This document shows, one piece after another, positions 31,512-39,603 of a DNA stretch of 64,000 bases (position 1 is its first letter; each line of letters starts with the position of its first letter). The translations under genes were made by a program, and so were the position numbers. The DNA is taken from assembly GCF_902703175.1 (NCBI RefSeq), contig NZ_CACRYJ010000055.1, positions 32,395 to 96,394 of the forward strand, read 5' to 3'. Under the pieces are notes generated by a model. The model saw nothing but the letters and a program-made list of their open reading frames with translations, was not told the origin of the DNA and did no database searches. The stretch comes from Occultella aeris (GTDB taxonomy: Bacteria > Actinomycetota > Actinomycetes > Actinomycetales > Beutenbergiaceae).

Positions 31512-32671
31512 GCGGCCCTCCTCGAGCGCACCAGCAGCCAGGCGAACACCGGGGCGCCGATCGCGGCGGTGAGGATGCCCACCGGGACCTCCTGCGGCGC
31601 GAACACGGTCCGTGCGGCGGTGTCGGCCCAGATGAGGAACGTGGCGCCGCCGAACGCCGCGACCGGGAGCAGGCGCAGGTGCCGCCCACCGATCAGGAGC
31701 CGCACCACGTGTGGGAGCACGAGGCCGACGAAGCCGATCGCCCCGCTGACGCTGACGAGCGCCCCGGTGAGCAACGCCGTCAGCGTCAGCAGCATCCATC
31801 GGGTGCGAGGCACGTGGACACCGAGGGAGGCCGCCGCGGCGTCCCCGAACGCGAACGCGTCGAGCGTGCGTCCGAACCCGAGCACGATGGATCCGATCAG
31901 CACCGTCGCGATGCCCGCGATCGCGACCGACGCCCACGTGCGGCCCGCGAGCGAACCCATCAGCCAGTTGATGATCTCCCGGTAGGCGTCCCCGCGCGCG
32001 CTCGCGAAGATCGTGAAGGACACCAGCGCGGAGCAGGCCTGCGCCACCGCGATCCCGGCCAGGATGGTCCGGTTCGGCGTGAGTGCGCCTCCGATCCCGG
32101 CCAGGGCGAGGGTGGCGCCGAGCGCGAGCAGCGCCCCACCGAAGGCGGCGACGGGCAGCGCCACGCCGAGACCGAGGAGCAGGACCGCGACCGCGCCGAG
32201 GGCCGCGCCCGAGGACACCCCCAGCAGGTACGGGTCCGCGAGCGGGTTGCGCGTGATCGCCTGCATGACCCCGCCGCACAGGGCCAGCCCGGCACCCACG
32301 AACGCGCCCGTCGCCAACCGTGGTGCACGCCCGGCCCAGACGATCCCGTCCCGGATCTGGGTGAGCGGGTTCGGGGGAACCTCGACGCCCAGTCCGAGCC
32401 CGTGCAGCCAGGACAGGACGTGGTGCCACGCGGACCCCGCGATCTCCGCGACGGTGATCTGCGCTGGACCGATCGTGAGCGACACCAGCAGAGACGCGAC
32501 CAGGATCCCGATCGCGACCGGCAGCCAGAGGAGCACCGACCTGGACATCGGAGCGCCGGTGCGACCGGGGCTGCTCGGTGCGGGTGCCCGATCGCCGCGA
32601 GCTCCGACGGGGGCCGGGCCGGGGTCCGCGGCGCGGGGCGCCGGGCCACCGCCGAGGTCGGTGCGGGTCAT
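31508..32671 (-). CDS. ABC transporter permease, FecCD/BtuC type, of the proposed F420-0 importer
   Basis: The 387-residue membrane protein has about ten transmembrane helices after a Pro/Ala-rich N-terminal ~45 residues, with FecCD landmarks: GGVMQAITRNPLADPYLLGV, SSGAALGAVAV and VSGAIGFVGLVLPHVVRLLI. It forms the channel as a homodimer. It overlaps both neighbours by ATGA tetranucleotides (32668-32671 and 31508-31511), so the cassette is tightly coupled. Cargo is inferred from context, not sequence. Confidence 0.8.
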   Translation of the reverse strand: MTRTDLGGGPAPRAADPGPAPVGARGDRAPAPSSPGRTGAPMSRSVLLWLPVAIGILVASLLVSLTIGPAQITVAEIAGSAWHHVLSWLHGLGLGVEVPPNPLTQIRDGIVWAGRAPRLATGAFVGAGLALCGGVMQAITRNPLADPYLLGVSSGAALGAVAVLLLGLGVALPVAAFGGALLALGATLALAGIGGALTPNRTILAGIAVAQACSALVSFTIFASARGDAYREIINWLMGSLAGRTWASVAIAGIATVLIGSIVLGFGRTLDAFAFGDAAAASLGVHVPRTRWMLLTLTALLTGALVSVSGAIGFVGLVLPHVVRLLIGGRHLRLLPVAAFGGATFLIWADTAARTVFAPQEVPVGILTAAIGAPVFAWLLVRSRRAA

Positions 32672-33693
32672 GACCCCGAGCCCTGCTGCTCCAGCTGCAC
32701 CAGCTGCGCGGCGAGGTCCGTCGCCGCAGGCACGCTGCGCACCCCGGCCTCGGTGGCCGGGAAGTCAACGATCAGGTACCGGCCCTCCTGTACCGCGGGA
32801 AGCAGCGCCGTCGTCGGGTTCGCCTCGAGCTGACCGATCTTGTACTCGGCCGTGTTCCAGGCGGAGTCGACCAGGATGATGACCTCAGGCTCGGCGTCGG
32901 CGATCGCCTCCCAGGACAGCGAGGACCACGAGTCGTGGACGTCCGCGGCGATGTTCTCCACCCCGATCGCGTCCATCAGCATCTGCGGCGCACCGATGCC
33001 GGCGCCGACGTACGGGGTGTCCGAGCCCGAGGAGTACCAGAGCGCGCTCAGCCCGGCTTCGGACGGCGCCACCTGCGCCAGTTCCGCCTGCTGGGCGGCC
33101 ACCAGGTCAGCGGCTGCGTCCGGGGCGCCGAGCAGCTCGCCGGCCTCGGTGATGTCGGCGAACACGCCCTCGAACGTGAGTGGATCGGGCTGGTAGCCCT
33201 CCTCCAGGCACGCGGCCGGGTTCACGTAGGTGGCCACGCCGAGGTCGGCCAGGGCGGCCCGGTCCCCGGCGGTCTCGGCGCTCAGGTTCGACTCCCACCC
33301 GGCGTAGACGAGGTCCGGTTCGGTACTGAGCACCACCTCGGACGACGGCGCCTGCTCGGCGAGCACCGGCACGCCCGCCCCGGCGTCGGCCAGGTCGTCC
33401 GGAAGCGGGCCGTCGGCGAAGGCGGTCCCGACGAGCCGGTCGCCGAGGCCGAGCGCCAGCACCATCTCCGTGGCTGCCGACTTGATGGTCACGATCCGCT
33501 GCGGGGGAGCGTCGAGGGTCACCTCGGTGCCGCAGTTGTCCACCGTGATCGGGTACCCGGCCACGGCCGGCGCGGTGGCCGGCGAGGAGTCGTCGGCGGG
33601 CGCGCCGCCGGCGCCGGCCGAGCAGGCGACCAGCGCGAGGACGAGCGGAACCGCCGCAACGAGGCGCACGGCGGAGGGTCGAGCAGGGGACAT
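32668..33693 (-). CDS. Substrate-binding lipoprotein of the proposed F420-0 importer
   Basis: The 341-residue protein has a lipoprotein signal with LALVAC (Cys ~23) and the FhuD/BtuF-type fold joined by one long helix (PPQRIVTIKSAATEMVLALG, DRLVGTAF). The start at 33693 is chosen over an in-frame upstream ATG at 33768 because GGAG precedes it and it places the signal peptide at the N-terminus. It is the first gene of the three-gene importer. I looked in the 249 bases upstream (33694-33942) for a cobalamin or TPP riboswitch and found none. That region holds only a strong hairpin and TAGGGT -10-like sequence. Confidence 0.78.
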   Translation of the reverse strand: MSPARPSAVRLVAAVPLVLALVACSAGAGGAPADDSSPATAPAVAGYPITVDNCGTEVTLDAPPQRIVTIKSAATEMVLALGLGDRLVGTAFADGPLPDDLADAGAGVPVLAEQAPSSEVVLSTEPDLVYAGWESNLSAETAGDRAALADLGVATYVNPAACLEEGYQPDPLTFEGVFADITEAGELLGAPDAAADLVAAQQAELAQVAPSEAGLSALWYSSGSDTPYVGAGIGAPQMLMDAIGVENIAADVHDSWSSLSWEAIADAEPEVIILVDSAWNTAEYKIGQLEANPTTALLPAVQEGRYLIVDFPATEAGVRSVPAATDLAAQLVQLEQQGSGS

Positions 33694-33812
33694 GGGCAGG
33701 CTCCAGCGCAGAGTGGGCGTTCGGGATTGCGCATTGGACCCGCCGGCCAGATCGGGCCGAGCTGGCACGGGGCACAGTCAGCCCCGGTGTCCGTCATCTC
33801 CCACCCTACAAC

Positions 33813-33846
33813 GGGAGCCGACCGCGCCCCCGCGCGGCCGGCTCCC
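33813..33846 (-). terminator. Long stem-loop downstream of the sigma/partner operon
   Basis: GGGAGCCGACCGCGC and GCGCGGCCGGCTCCC pair over 15 bp with one mismatch and a CCCC loop. It lies ~100 bases after the stop of the membrane partner gene, before the importer operon. Confidence 0.5.
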
Positions 33847-33942
33847 TGTGGCGCCGGATGGCCCTCCCCACTCCGGTGCCCGGACCTGCTCGATCCCGTG
33901 AGGACCGGGCCGTCCAAGACCTGTTCGGTTCTGTGCTCCGCC

Positions 33943-34791
33943 TCAGTCGCTGTCCTGCGGGTCGGCAGTCGCGTCCGAGGTGCTCGGCACCGCGGCCACT
34001 TCCCGGGTGGTGCCGTCGCTCGTGGTCACCGTGAGGTCGGTGGTCAGGTCCACGTCGCCCGGGAACCAGACTGCCCACCAGCCGTCGGCGAGGGAGGCAT
34101 GCGCGAAACTGCCCGAGTCGGTGTGCACGTCGACGGCAGTGACGTCCGCCCCCGCCGTACCGAACACGTAGGTGATCGCGTCCTCCTCGGAGGTCACGCT
34201 CCAGTCGACGCTGTCGTTGAAGACCTCCACTCCGTCGGCCGAGGACGGGGCCACGGTGGATCCGGGTGCGAGGACGCCGCCGTTCGCCACGGTGGTGCCC
34301 CTGTCGGCATCGATGAGGCACACGCTGTATGCGTGATCGCCGCCCTCGCTCACTCCGGACGAGACAGCGAACGTGTAGTCGCCACGCTGCTCGGCCAGGT
34401 GCATGGTCAGCGGGATGTCGGTCATGTCGGTCGGGTCCTCGGGCGGGCCCTGCATGACCTCCACGGCGGGACACTCAGCTGCGCGCTCGGCCGCGACCGG
34501 GGCCGTGAGCTCCGTGGGAGTCGGTGTCCAGGAGGCGTAGGCCGGTGACTGGCCCGGATTCGCAACCGTGTACACGACGGCGCCGAGGAGGATCGCCGCT
34601 GCTGCTCCGGCCACGACCCGTCGGGTGGTGCGGGGGACCGGTCGCGGCGCGAGGTCCGGCATCTCCTCCGGCGCGTCCGCGATGGCCAGCCGCACCCGCG
34701 CCAACAGCGCCTCGCTGTCCACCGGATCCGGATCGGCCTGCGGGTCCAACTGTTGCACCGCCCGCAGCAGTGTCGAGTTGCGATCGGTCAT
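33943..34791 (-). CDS. Membrane-anchored extracytoplasmic protein, ECF sigma partner
   Basis: The 282-residue protein has a cytoplasmic N-terminal ~65 residues (NSTLLRAVQQLDPQADPDPV, DSEALLARVRLAI), one transmembrane helix (~residues 68-88, VVAGAAAAILLGAVVYTVA) and a ~190-residue outer domain with two cysteines. Its ATG overlaps the sigma stop (ATGA, 34788-34791). The coupling and topology suggest an anti-sigma or sensor role, but the N-terminal part lacks the HxxxCxxC zinc motif of classical ZAS anti-sigma factors. Function is inferred from position only. Confidence 0.65.
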   Translation of the reverse strand: MTDRNSTLLRAVQQLDPQADPDPVDSEALLARVRLAIADAPEEMPDLAPRPVPRTTRRVVAGAAAAILLGAVVYTVANPGQSPAYASWTPTPTELTAPVAAERAAECPAVEVMQGPPEDPTDMTDIPLTMHLAEQRGDYTFAVSSGVSEGGDHAYSVCLIDADRGTTVANGGVLAPGSTVAPSSADGVEVFNDSVDWSVTSEEDAITYVFGTAGADVTAVDVHTDSGSFAHASLADGWWAVWFPGDVDLTTDLTVTTSDGTTREVAAVPSTSDATADPQDSD

Positions 34792-35330
34792 GACCGGCTC
34801 CCCTGTGCCTGGCGTCGCGGGCCCGACCCTGAGGATCCGGTCCCGGTGCGTTCCAATAGATGCAGGAGACGACGGCGGGCCCGGAACAGTCGGACGGCGA
34901 ACGCGCTCTTGGTGCACCCCAGCACCGTGGCGGCCTCGTTGTTGCTGAGGTCATCCCATGCGGTGAGCGCGATGACCTCCTGCTCGGAGTCGGTCAGCAG
35001 ATTCCATGCCCGCACCAGGTCCGCGCGGCTGGCGATCGACACCGAAAGGTCGTGCTGTGCCTCGGGCGGCTCCTGCTCGAGCCGGATCCGGAGTGCCTGT
35101 TGTCTGCTGTCCGCCCGCACGTAGTTCCGGATCGAATTCCGGGCGACGCCGAACAGCCATGGTCGTGCTTCCATCGGCACCTCCTCGATCCGTCGCCACG
35201 TGACCACGAACGTCTCGGCCAGAATGTCCTCCGCGACGTTCGGCGAGGTGCGACGGCGGATGAAGGCCAACAGCTCCTGGTGGTGAGTCCAGTACAAGGA
35301 CTCGAACCGTTCCTCCGGCGTGGCCTTCAT
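34788..35330 (-). CDS. ECF-type RNA polymerase sigma factor
   Basis: The 180-residue protein has sigma region 2 (residues ~8-75: FESLYWTHHQELLAFIRRRT, VAEDILAETFVVTWRRIEEV, with WLFGVARNSIRN) and region 4 (~110-165: LTDSEQEVIALTAWDDLSNN, EAATVLGCTKSAFAVRLFRA). It directs RNA polymerase to a specific promoter set in response to an envelope or outside signal. It is co-expressed with the membrane partner through an ATGA overlap. A CRP-like palindrome lies 60 bases upstream, shared with the divergent secreted-protein gene. Confidence 0.9.
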   Translation of the reverse strand: MKATPEERFESLYWTHHQELLAFIRRRTSPNVAEDILAETFVVTWRRIEEVPMEARPWLFGVARNSIRNYVRADSRQQALRIRLEQEPPEAQHDLSVSIASRADLVRAWNLLTDSEQEVIALTAWDDLSNNEAATVLGCTKSAFAVRLFRARRRLLHLLERTGTGSSGSGPRRQAQGSRS

Positions 35331-35389
35331 CCACCCTCTCCCCGTCCCCTACACCCTGATATGTCCGGCACCCCTGGGGTGATTACATA

Positions 35390-35405
35390 CGTGATGTGTG
35401 TCACG
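35390..35405. promoter_or_regulatory. CRP/GlxR-like site between sigma factor and secreted protein genes
   Basis: CGTGATGTGTGTCACG contains the GTGA-N6-TCAC core of CRP/FNR-family sites as a perfect inverted repeat. It is 60 bases before the sigma start (35330, minus) and 62 before the secreted-protein start (35468, plus). A CACCCC-T-GGGGTG palindrome lies just beside it. Confidence 0.5.
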
Positions 35406-35467
35406 ATCGTGCGGGTAAGGCTTTAGTCGAACTGACCCCGGTCGAGCGACCGGCGAAGGGGGAGTAC

Positions 35468-36196
35468 GTGAGTACCTCACGAATAAGGGCGGCCGTGACC
35501 GCGGTCGCTGCTGCGGCAGCCCTGTTGGCCGGCGCGGTCATGGTGGCGCCGGCCTCGGCCGACGTCCAGGTTCTGGAGCCTGAGGTCGGCGGCCAGCCGG
35601 CCGCCGATGCGACCGACGCGCAGTGGTATGCGTGGGCAGAGGCGGAGCGCGATGCTGCGCGCGCCACCGATTGGGCAGCGGATGCGGCCCAGCGCGGCTG
35701 CACGCTGCTCTCGGTCGAGATCACCGACACCACCATGCCAGACGTCGCCGCCCAGCTCGGCGCACCGACGGACGTGTTGCTGCCGGTGGTCGACCGTCAG
35801 GAGACCTGCGCCGCCGCGACGAGGACAACCTTCGGCGGTTCCGCCACCCAGGGGCTCGCCAGCGCCGAGGCGCACACCAAGCAGTTCGGCGCGACCGCCG
35901 CCGACTGCACCACCACGAGCGGACCCGGTTCGATCTGCGTGAGTCGCAGCGGCAACTATGTGGTGAGCAGCTTCGCCTACTACGGCAGCGGCAACATCTC
36001 CGGCTACATCAGCATCTACAAGAGCTGCGGGACTTCCCCGCGGCTCGTCAGCAGCGGTGCCGCGAGCTACAGCTACGGGACGCAGCGCAGCGTCAGCGTG
36101 TACTCGGCGGCTGCCTCGAACTACAGCGCCCGGTTCTGGCGGCACGTCGGCCTGGGTCACTACACGAACTGGGGCACCGCCTGCGGCTACCTGTGA
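35468..36196 (+). CDS. Secreted six-cysteine protein of unknown family
   Basis: The 242-residue protein starts with GTG (AAGGGGGAG upstream) and a signal peptide (residues 1-~30, AVTAVAAAAALLAGAVMVAP, ASA cleavage). The mature part is Ala/Asp-rich at first, then Ser/Tyr-rich with short beta-like repeats (SGNYVVSSFAYYGSGNISGY) and ends RFWRHVGLGHYTNWGTACGY. Six cysteines could give three disulfides. I do not recognise the family. It is divergent from the ECF sigma operon over a CRP-like site and is followed by a strong terminator, so it is a single-gene unit. Confidence 0.7.
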   Translation: MSTSRIRAAVTAVAAAAALLAGAVMVAPASADVQVLEPEVGGQPAADATDAQWYAWAEAERDAARATDWAADAAQRGCTLLSVEITDTTMPDVAAQLGAPTDVLLPVVDRQETCAAATRTTFGGSATQGLASAEAHTKQFGATAADCTTTSGPGSICVSRSGNYVVSSFAYYGSGNISGYISIYKSCGTSPRLVSSGAASYSYGTQRSVSVYSAAASNYSARFWRHVGLGHYTNWGTACGYL

Positions 36197-36207
36197 CAGC
36201 GGACGTC

Positions 36208-36237
36208 GCCGGTGGGCGTCGAGTGACGTCCACCGGC
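36208..36237 (+). terminator. Strong hairpin terminator of the secreted-protein gene
   Basis: GCCGGTGG-G-CGTC pairs with GACG-T-CCACCGGC (13 bp including one G-U) around a GAGT tetraloop, 11 bases after the stop codon. No U-tract. Confidence 0.6.
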
Positions 36238-36302
36238 CGGAGTGCGTCCCGCCCCGTGGACGGTGCTATCCCGGCGGCCGCGGCGACGGGCACGATGACG
36301 GC

Positions 36303-37088
36303 ATGAGCCAGCCACCGACCACCCGGCCCGATGCACCGACCGCGCCGCGCGCCGTCGTCACCGGCGCCTCCACCGGCATCGGAGCTGCAACGGTGCGCGC
36401 GCTACGGGTGGCCGGCTACGCCGTCGTCGCCACCGCCCGACGTGAGGACCGCCTGGCCCGACTGGCCACGGAGACCGGCGCCGAGTACGTCGTCGCCGAC
36501 CTCACCGAGGAAGCGGACGTCGCCGCGCTCGTGGACGCCGTCGCGGCGGGTGGCCGGCTCGACGCCCTCGTGAACAACGCCGGCGGCGCCCGCGGCGCCG
36601 ACCGGGTCGAGTCCGCCTCCGTGGCGGACTGGGAGGAGATGTTTCGGATCAACGTCTCCTCGACGCTACGCGTCACCCAGGCGCTGCTCCCGCACCTTCG
36701 CGCCGACGGCGGCGGGGACATCCTGCTGCTCACGTCCACGGCGGCCCACGGTACCTACCCCGGCGGAGCCGGGTATGTCGCGGCCAAGCACGCCGAACGG
36801 GTCATCGGCAACACGCTGCGCCTCGAGCTGAACGGTGAACCGATCCGGGTGATCGAGATCGCCCCCGGCATGGTGCGCACCGAGGAGTTCGCCCTGAACC
36901 GGCTCGGCGACCCGGCGCGGGCCGCAGCGGTCTACGACGGCGTCACGAACCCGCTGCTCGCCGAAGACGTCGCCGACGCCATCACCTGGACCCTGACCCG
37001 GCCGCGGCACGTGAACATCGACTCACTCACCATCCGGCCGGTCGCCCAGGCCTCGAACACCCAGGTGGCCCGCGGCGTCGGACTCTGA
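36303..37088 (+). CDS. SDR-family oxidoreductase
   Basis: The 261-residue short-chain dehydrogenase has the cofactor motif TGASTGIGAATV (~residues 20-31), NNAG, an active-site serine in LTSTAAHG and the YxxxK pair in GYVAAKH. The arginines after the second strand (TARREDRLARL) suggest NADP(H). The C-terminal segment DSLTIRPVAQASN matches the YdfG/serine-3-dehydrogenase-like branch. It stands alone between the secreted-protein terminator and the pyrimidine locus. The substrate is unknown. Confidence 0.88.
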   Translation: MSQPPTTRPDAPTAPRAVVTGASTGIGAATVRALRVAGYAVVATARREDRLARLATETGAEYVVADLTEEADVAALVDAVAAGGRLDALVNNAGGARGADRVESASVADWEEMFRINVSSTLRVTQALLPHLRADGGGDILLLTSTAAHGTYPGGAGYVAAKHAERVIGNTLRLELNGEPIRVIEIAPGMVRTEEFALNRLGDPARAAAVYDGVTNPLLAEDVADAITWTLTRPRHVNIDSLTIRPVAQASNTQVARGVGL

Positions 37089-37097
37089 CCCACGTCC

Positions 37098-37170
37098 CCC
37101 AACGTAGGCACGAGTCGTTGAAGATCGTGCCAGAGTGCCCGCCGTTCGATTACGTTGGGACGGGCACGAG
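37098..37170. repeat. Nested inverted and direct repeats before the pyrimidine locus
   Basis: CCCAACGTA (37098-37106) pairs with TACGTTGGG (37151-37159). GGCACGA (37107-37113) pairs with TCGTGCC (37125-37131). GTGCCCG (37135-37141) pairs with CGGGCAC (37161-37167). GGCACGAG occurs directly at 37107 and 37163. It may be a structured leader, a terminator for the SDR gene, or a cluster of operator sites. No gene is visible in 37089-37292. Confidence 0.55.
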
Positions 37171-37173
37171 GAC

Positions 37174-37190
37174 GTGTCACCGTGTGACAC
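37174..37190. promoter_or_regulatory. Perfect palindrome, candidate operator of the pyrimidine operon
   Basis: GTGTCAC-CGT-GTGACAC is a perfect 7-3-7 palindrome about 100 bases before the first gene (37293). No regulator gene is in the locus, so the binding protein is encoded elsewhere. Confidence 0.55.
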
Positions 37191-37292
37191 CGAGTGAAAC
37201 GTCGTCGTAACACGCAGGCCGAAGAATGACCAACCACGAGCCGGGTGTGGGTCGATCGGGCACACATCCGTCTCCTAGACGGGAGCCACAGC

Positions 37293-38141
37293 ATGACCGT
37301 TGTACGCGCCGCGATCACGCAGACGACCTGGACCGGGGACAAGGAGTCGATGCTCGACAAGCACGAGCAGTTCGCCCGGGACGCGAAGGAGCAGGGGGCG
37401 CAGATCATCTGCTTCCAGGAACTGTTCTACGGCCCGTACTTCGGCATCACCGAGGACCCGAAGTACTACGACTACGCCGAGCCCGCGGACGGGCCGGTCG
37501 TGCAGCGCTTCGCCGCCCTCGCGAAGGAGCTCGGCCTGGTGACGATCCTGCCCATCTACGAGGAGGACCAGCCCGGCGTCTACTACAACACTGCCGTCGT
37601 GGTCGACGCCGACGGCGCCATCCTCGGCTCCTACCGCAAGCACCACATCCCGAACCTGGACAAGTTCTGGGAGAAGTTCTACTTCCGTCCCGGCAACCTC
37701 GGCTACCCGGTTTTCAAGACCGCGGTGGGCCCCGTCGGGGTGTACATCTGCTACGACCGGCACTTCCCCGAGGGCTGGCGCGAGCTCGGCCTGAACGGTG
37801 CGCAGATCGTGTTCAACCCGAACGCCACCAAGCCGGGCCTGTCCAACCGGCTCTGGGAGATCGAGCAGCCCGCGGCGGCGGCCGCGAACGGCTACTTCGT
37901 GGCCGCGCCGAACCGGGTCGGCACCGAGGACAACGAGTACGGGGACCTGGCCGTCACGTTCTACGGCTCCAGCCAGTTCGTGGACCCCCGTGGCAACCAC
38001 ATCGGCGACCTGGGCTCGTCCGAGCACGAGGAGATCGTGATCCGCGACCTCGACCTGGACCTGATCCGGCAGGTGCGCAACGAGTGGCAGTTCTACCGGG
38101 ATCGCCGTCCGGACTCCTACACCTCGATTCCCAAGCCCTGA
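37293..38141 (+). CDS. Nitrilase-superfamily amidohydrolase (beta-ureidopropionase/N-carbamoylase-like)
   Basis: The 282-residue protein has the Glu-Lys-Cys triad of the nitrilase fold: CFQELFYGPYF (E), YRKHHIP (K) and VYICYDRHFPEGWR (C). The latter three-segment pattern is that of beta-ureidopropionase and N-carbamoyl-amino-acid hydrolases, which release NH3 and CO2 from N-carbamoyl-beta-alanine or N-carbamoyl amino acids. GGGAG precedes the ATG at 37293. It is the first gene of the operon, directly before dihydropyrimidinase, whose product it would hydrolyse. Confidence 0.85.
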   Translation: MTVVRAAITQTTWTGDKESMLDKHEQFARDAKEQGAQIICFQELFYGPYFGITEDPKYYDYAEPADGPVVQRFAALAKELGLVTILPIYEEDQPGVYYNTAVVVDADGAILGSYRKHHIPNLDKFWEKFYFRPGNLGYPVFKTAVGPVGVYICYDRHFPEGWRELGLNGAQIVFNPNATKPGLSNRLWEIEQPAAAAANGYFVAAPNRVGTEDNEYGDLAVTFYGSSQFVDPRGNHIGDLGSSEHEEIVIRDLDLDLIRQVRNEWQFYRDRRPDSYTSIPKP

Positions 38142-38164
38142 CCCGGATCCGAGAGGAGCACACC

Positions 38165-39586
38165 ATGGCCACCACCCTGATCAGCGCAGGCACAGTCGTC
38201 TCCAGCACCGGCCGCCGCGAGGTCGACGTCCTCATCGACGGCGAACGGATCGTCGCCCTCCTCGAGCCGGGTTCCACCGTGCTCGGCTCCGACCTGCGGT
38301 CCACCGTGGACACGGTCATCGACGCGTCCGGGAAGTACGTCATCCCCGGCGGCATCGACGCCCACACCCACATGGAGATGCCGTTCGGCGGCACGTTCGC
38401 GTCGGACACGTTCGAGACCGGTACCCGCGCCGCGGCCTGGGGCGGCACCACCTCGATCGTCGACTTCGTGGTGCAGTACCCGGACCAGGGCGTCCTGGAC
38501 CAGTACCACGCCTGGCATGAGAAGGCCGCCGGCAACTGCGCCATCGACTACGGCTTCCACCAGATCCTCTCCGACGTCCAGGACTCCTCGCTGAGCGCCA
38601 TGGACGAACTCGTCAACGAGGGCGTCACCAGCTTCAAGCTGTTCATGGCCTACAAGGGGGTGTTCCTCTCCGACGACGGCCAGATCCTGCGCGCGTTCCA
38701 GAAGGGCGCCAGCAACGGCGCCATGATGATGATGCACGCCGAGAACGGCGCCATGATCGACGTGCTCGTGCAGCAACTCATCGCCGAGGGCAAGACCGAC
38801 CCGTACTACCACGGGGTCTCCCGCCCGTGGCAGGCGGAGGAGGAGGCCACCCACCGCGCGATCATGATCGCCGACCTCACCGGGGCCCCCCTGTACGTGG
38901 TGCACGTGTCCGCGAAGCAGGCTGTGGAGCAGATCACCGCAGCCCGGGACCGTGGCATGAACGTCTTCGGCGAGACCTGCCCGCAGTACCTGTACCTCTC
39001 CCTCGAGGAGCAGTTGGGGGCGCCCGGCTTCGAGGGCGCCAAGTGGGTCTGCTCCACACCGCTGCGGTCCCGGGCCGAGGGCCACCAGGACCATATGTGG
39101 CGCAGCCTGCGCACGAACGACATCCAGATGGTCTCCACCGACCACTGCCCGTTCTGCATGAAGGACCAGAAGGACATGGGCATCGGGGACTTCTCCAAGA
39201 TCCCGAACGGCATCGGCTCCGTGGAGCACCGGATGGACCTGCTCTACCAGGGTGTCGTCGAGGGCCGGCTCAGCCTGGAGCGGTGGGTCGAGATCACGTC
39301 CACCACCCCGGCGCGGATGTTCGGCATGTACGGGCGCAAGGGCGTCATCGAACCGGGCGCGGATGCGGACGTGGTGGTCTACGACCCGAACGGGCACACA
39401 TCCATCGGGCTCGGCAAGACCCACCACATGAACATGGACTACTCCGCGTGGGAGGGGTTCGAGATCGACGGGCACGTGGACACGGTGATCTCCCGGGGCA
39501 CCGTGGTGGTCGACGACGGCGAGTATCGCGGGCGCGCGGGACACGGCCAGTACATCAAGCGCGGCCTGTCCCAGTACCTCGTCTGA
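38165..39586 (+). CDS. Dihydropyrimidinase / D-hydantoinase
   Basis: The 473-residue cyclic amidohydrolase has GIDAHTHMEMPFGG (first two metal histidines), the carboxylated lysine in TSFKLFMAYKG, HAEN, HVSAK and DHCPF. It opens dihydrouracil, dihydrothymine or hydantoins to N-carbamoyl products. GAGAGGAG precedes the ATG at 38165. The same frame is open far upstream to 37226, but that part is the opposite reading of the amidohydrolase gene, not a fusion. Confidence 0.92.
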   Translation: MATTLISAGTVVSSTGRREVDVLIDGERIVALLEPGSTVLGSDLRSTVDTVIDASGKYVIPGGIDAHTHMEMPFGGTFASDTFETGTRAAAWGGTTSIVDFVVQYPDQGVLDQYHAWHEKAAGNCAIDYGFHQILSDVQDSSLSAMDELVNEGVTSFKLFMAYKGVFLSDDGQILRAFQKGASNGAMMMMHAENGAMIDVLVQQLIAEGKTDPYYHGVSRPWQAEEEATHRAIMIADLTGAPLYVVHVSAKQAVEQITAARDRGMNVFGETCPQYLYLSLEEQLGAPGFEGAKWVCSTPLRSRAEGHQDHMWRSLRTNDIQMVSTDHCPFCMKDQKDMGIGDFSKIPNGIGSVEHRMDLLYQGVVEGRLSLERWVEITSTTPARMFGMYGRKGVIEPGADADVVVYDPNGHTSIGLGKTHHMNMDYSAWEGFEIDGHVDTVISRGTVVVDDGEYRGRAGHGQYIKRGLSQYLV

Positions 39587-39603
39587 CCCGAGAAGGAGCG
39601 CAC

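Noticed and set aside
30654..32768. Apparent 704-residue fusion of ABC ATPase with an Arg-rich N-terminus
   Set aside because: The upstream part is the permease gene read in the wrong frame; the ATPase starts at 31511 with an ATGA overlap.
33694..33942. Possible riboswitch (cobalamin or TPP) before the ABC importer
   Set aside because: No B12-box or thi-box-like core could be found; only a terminator-like hairpin and a -10-like sequence are present.
37226..39586. Apparent 786-residue fusion ending in dihydropyrimidinase
   Set aside because: The first 313 codons are an out-of-frame reading of the nitrilase-family gene; a ribosome-binding site and family N-terminus place the start at 38165.
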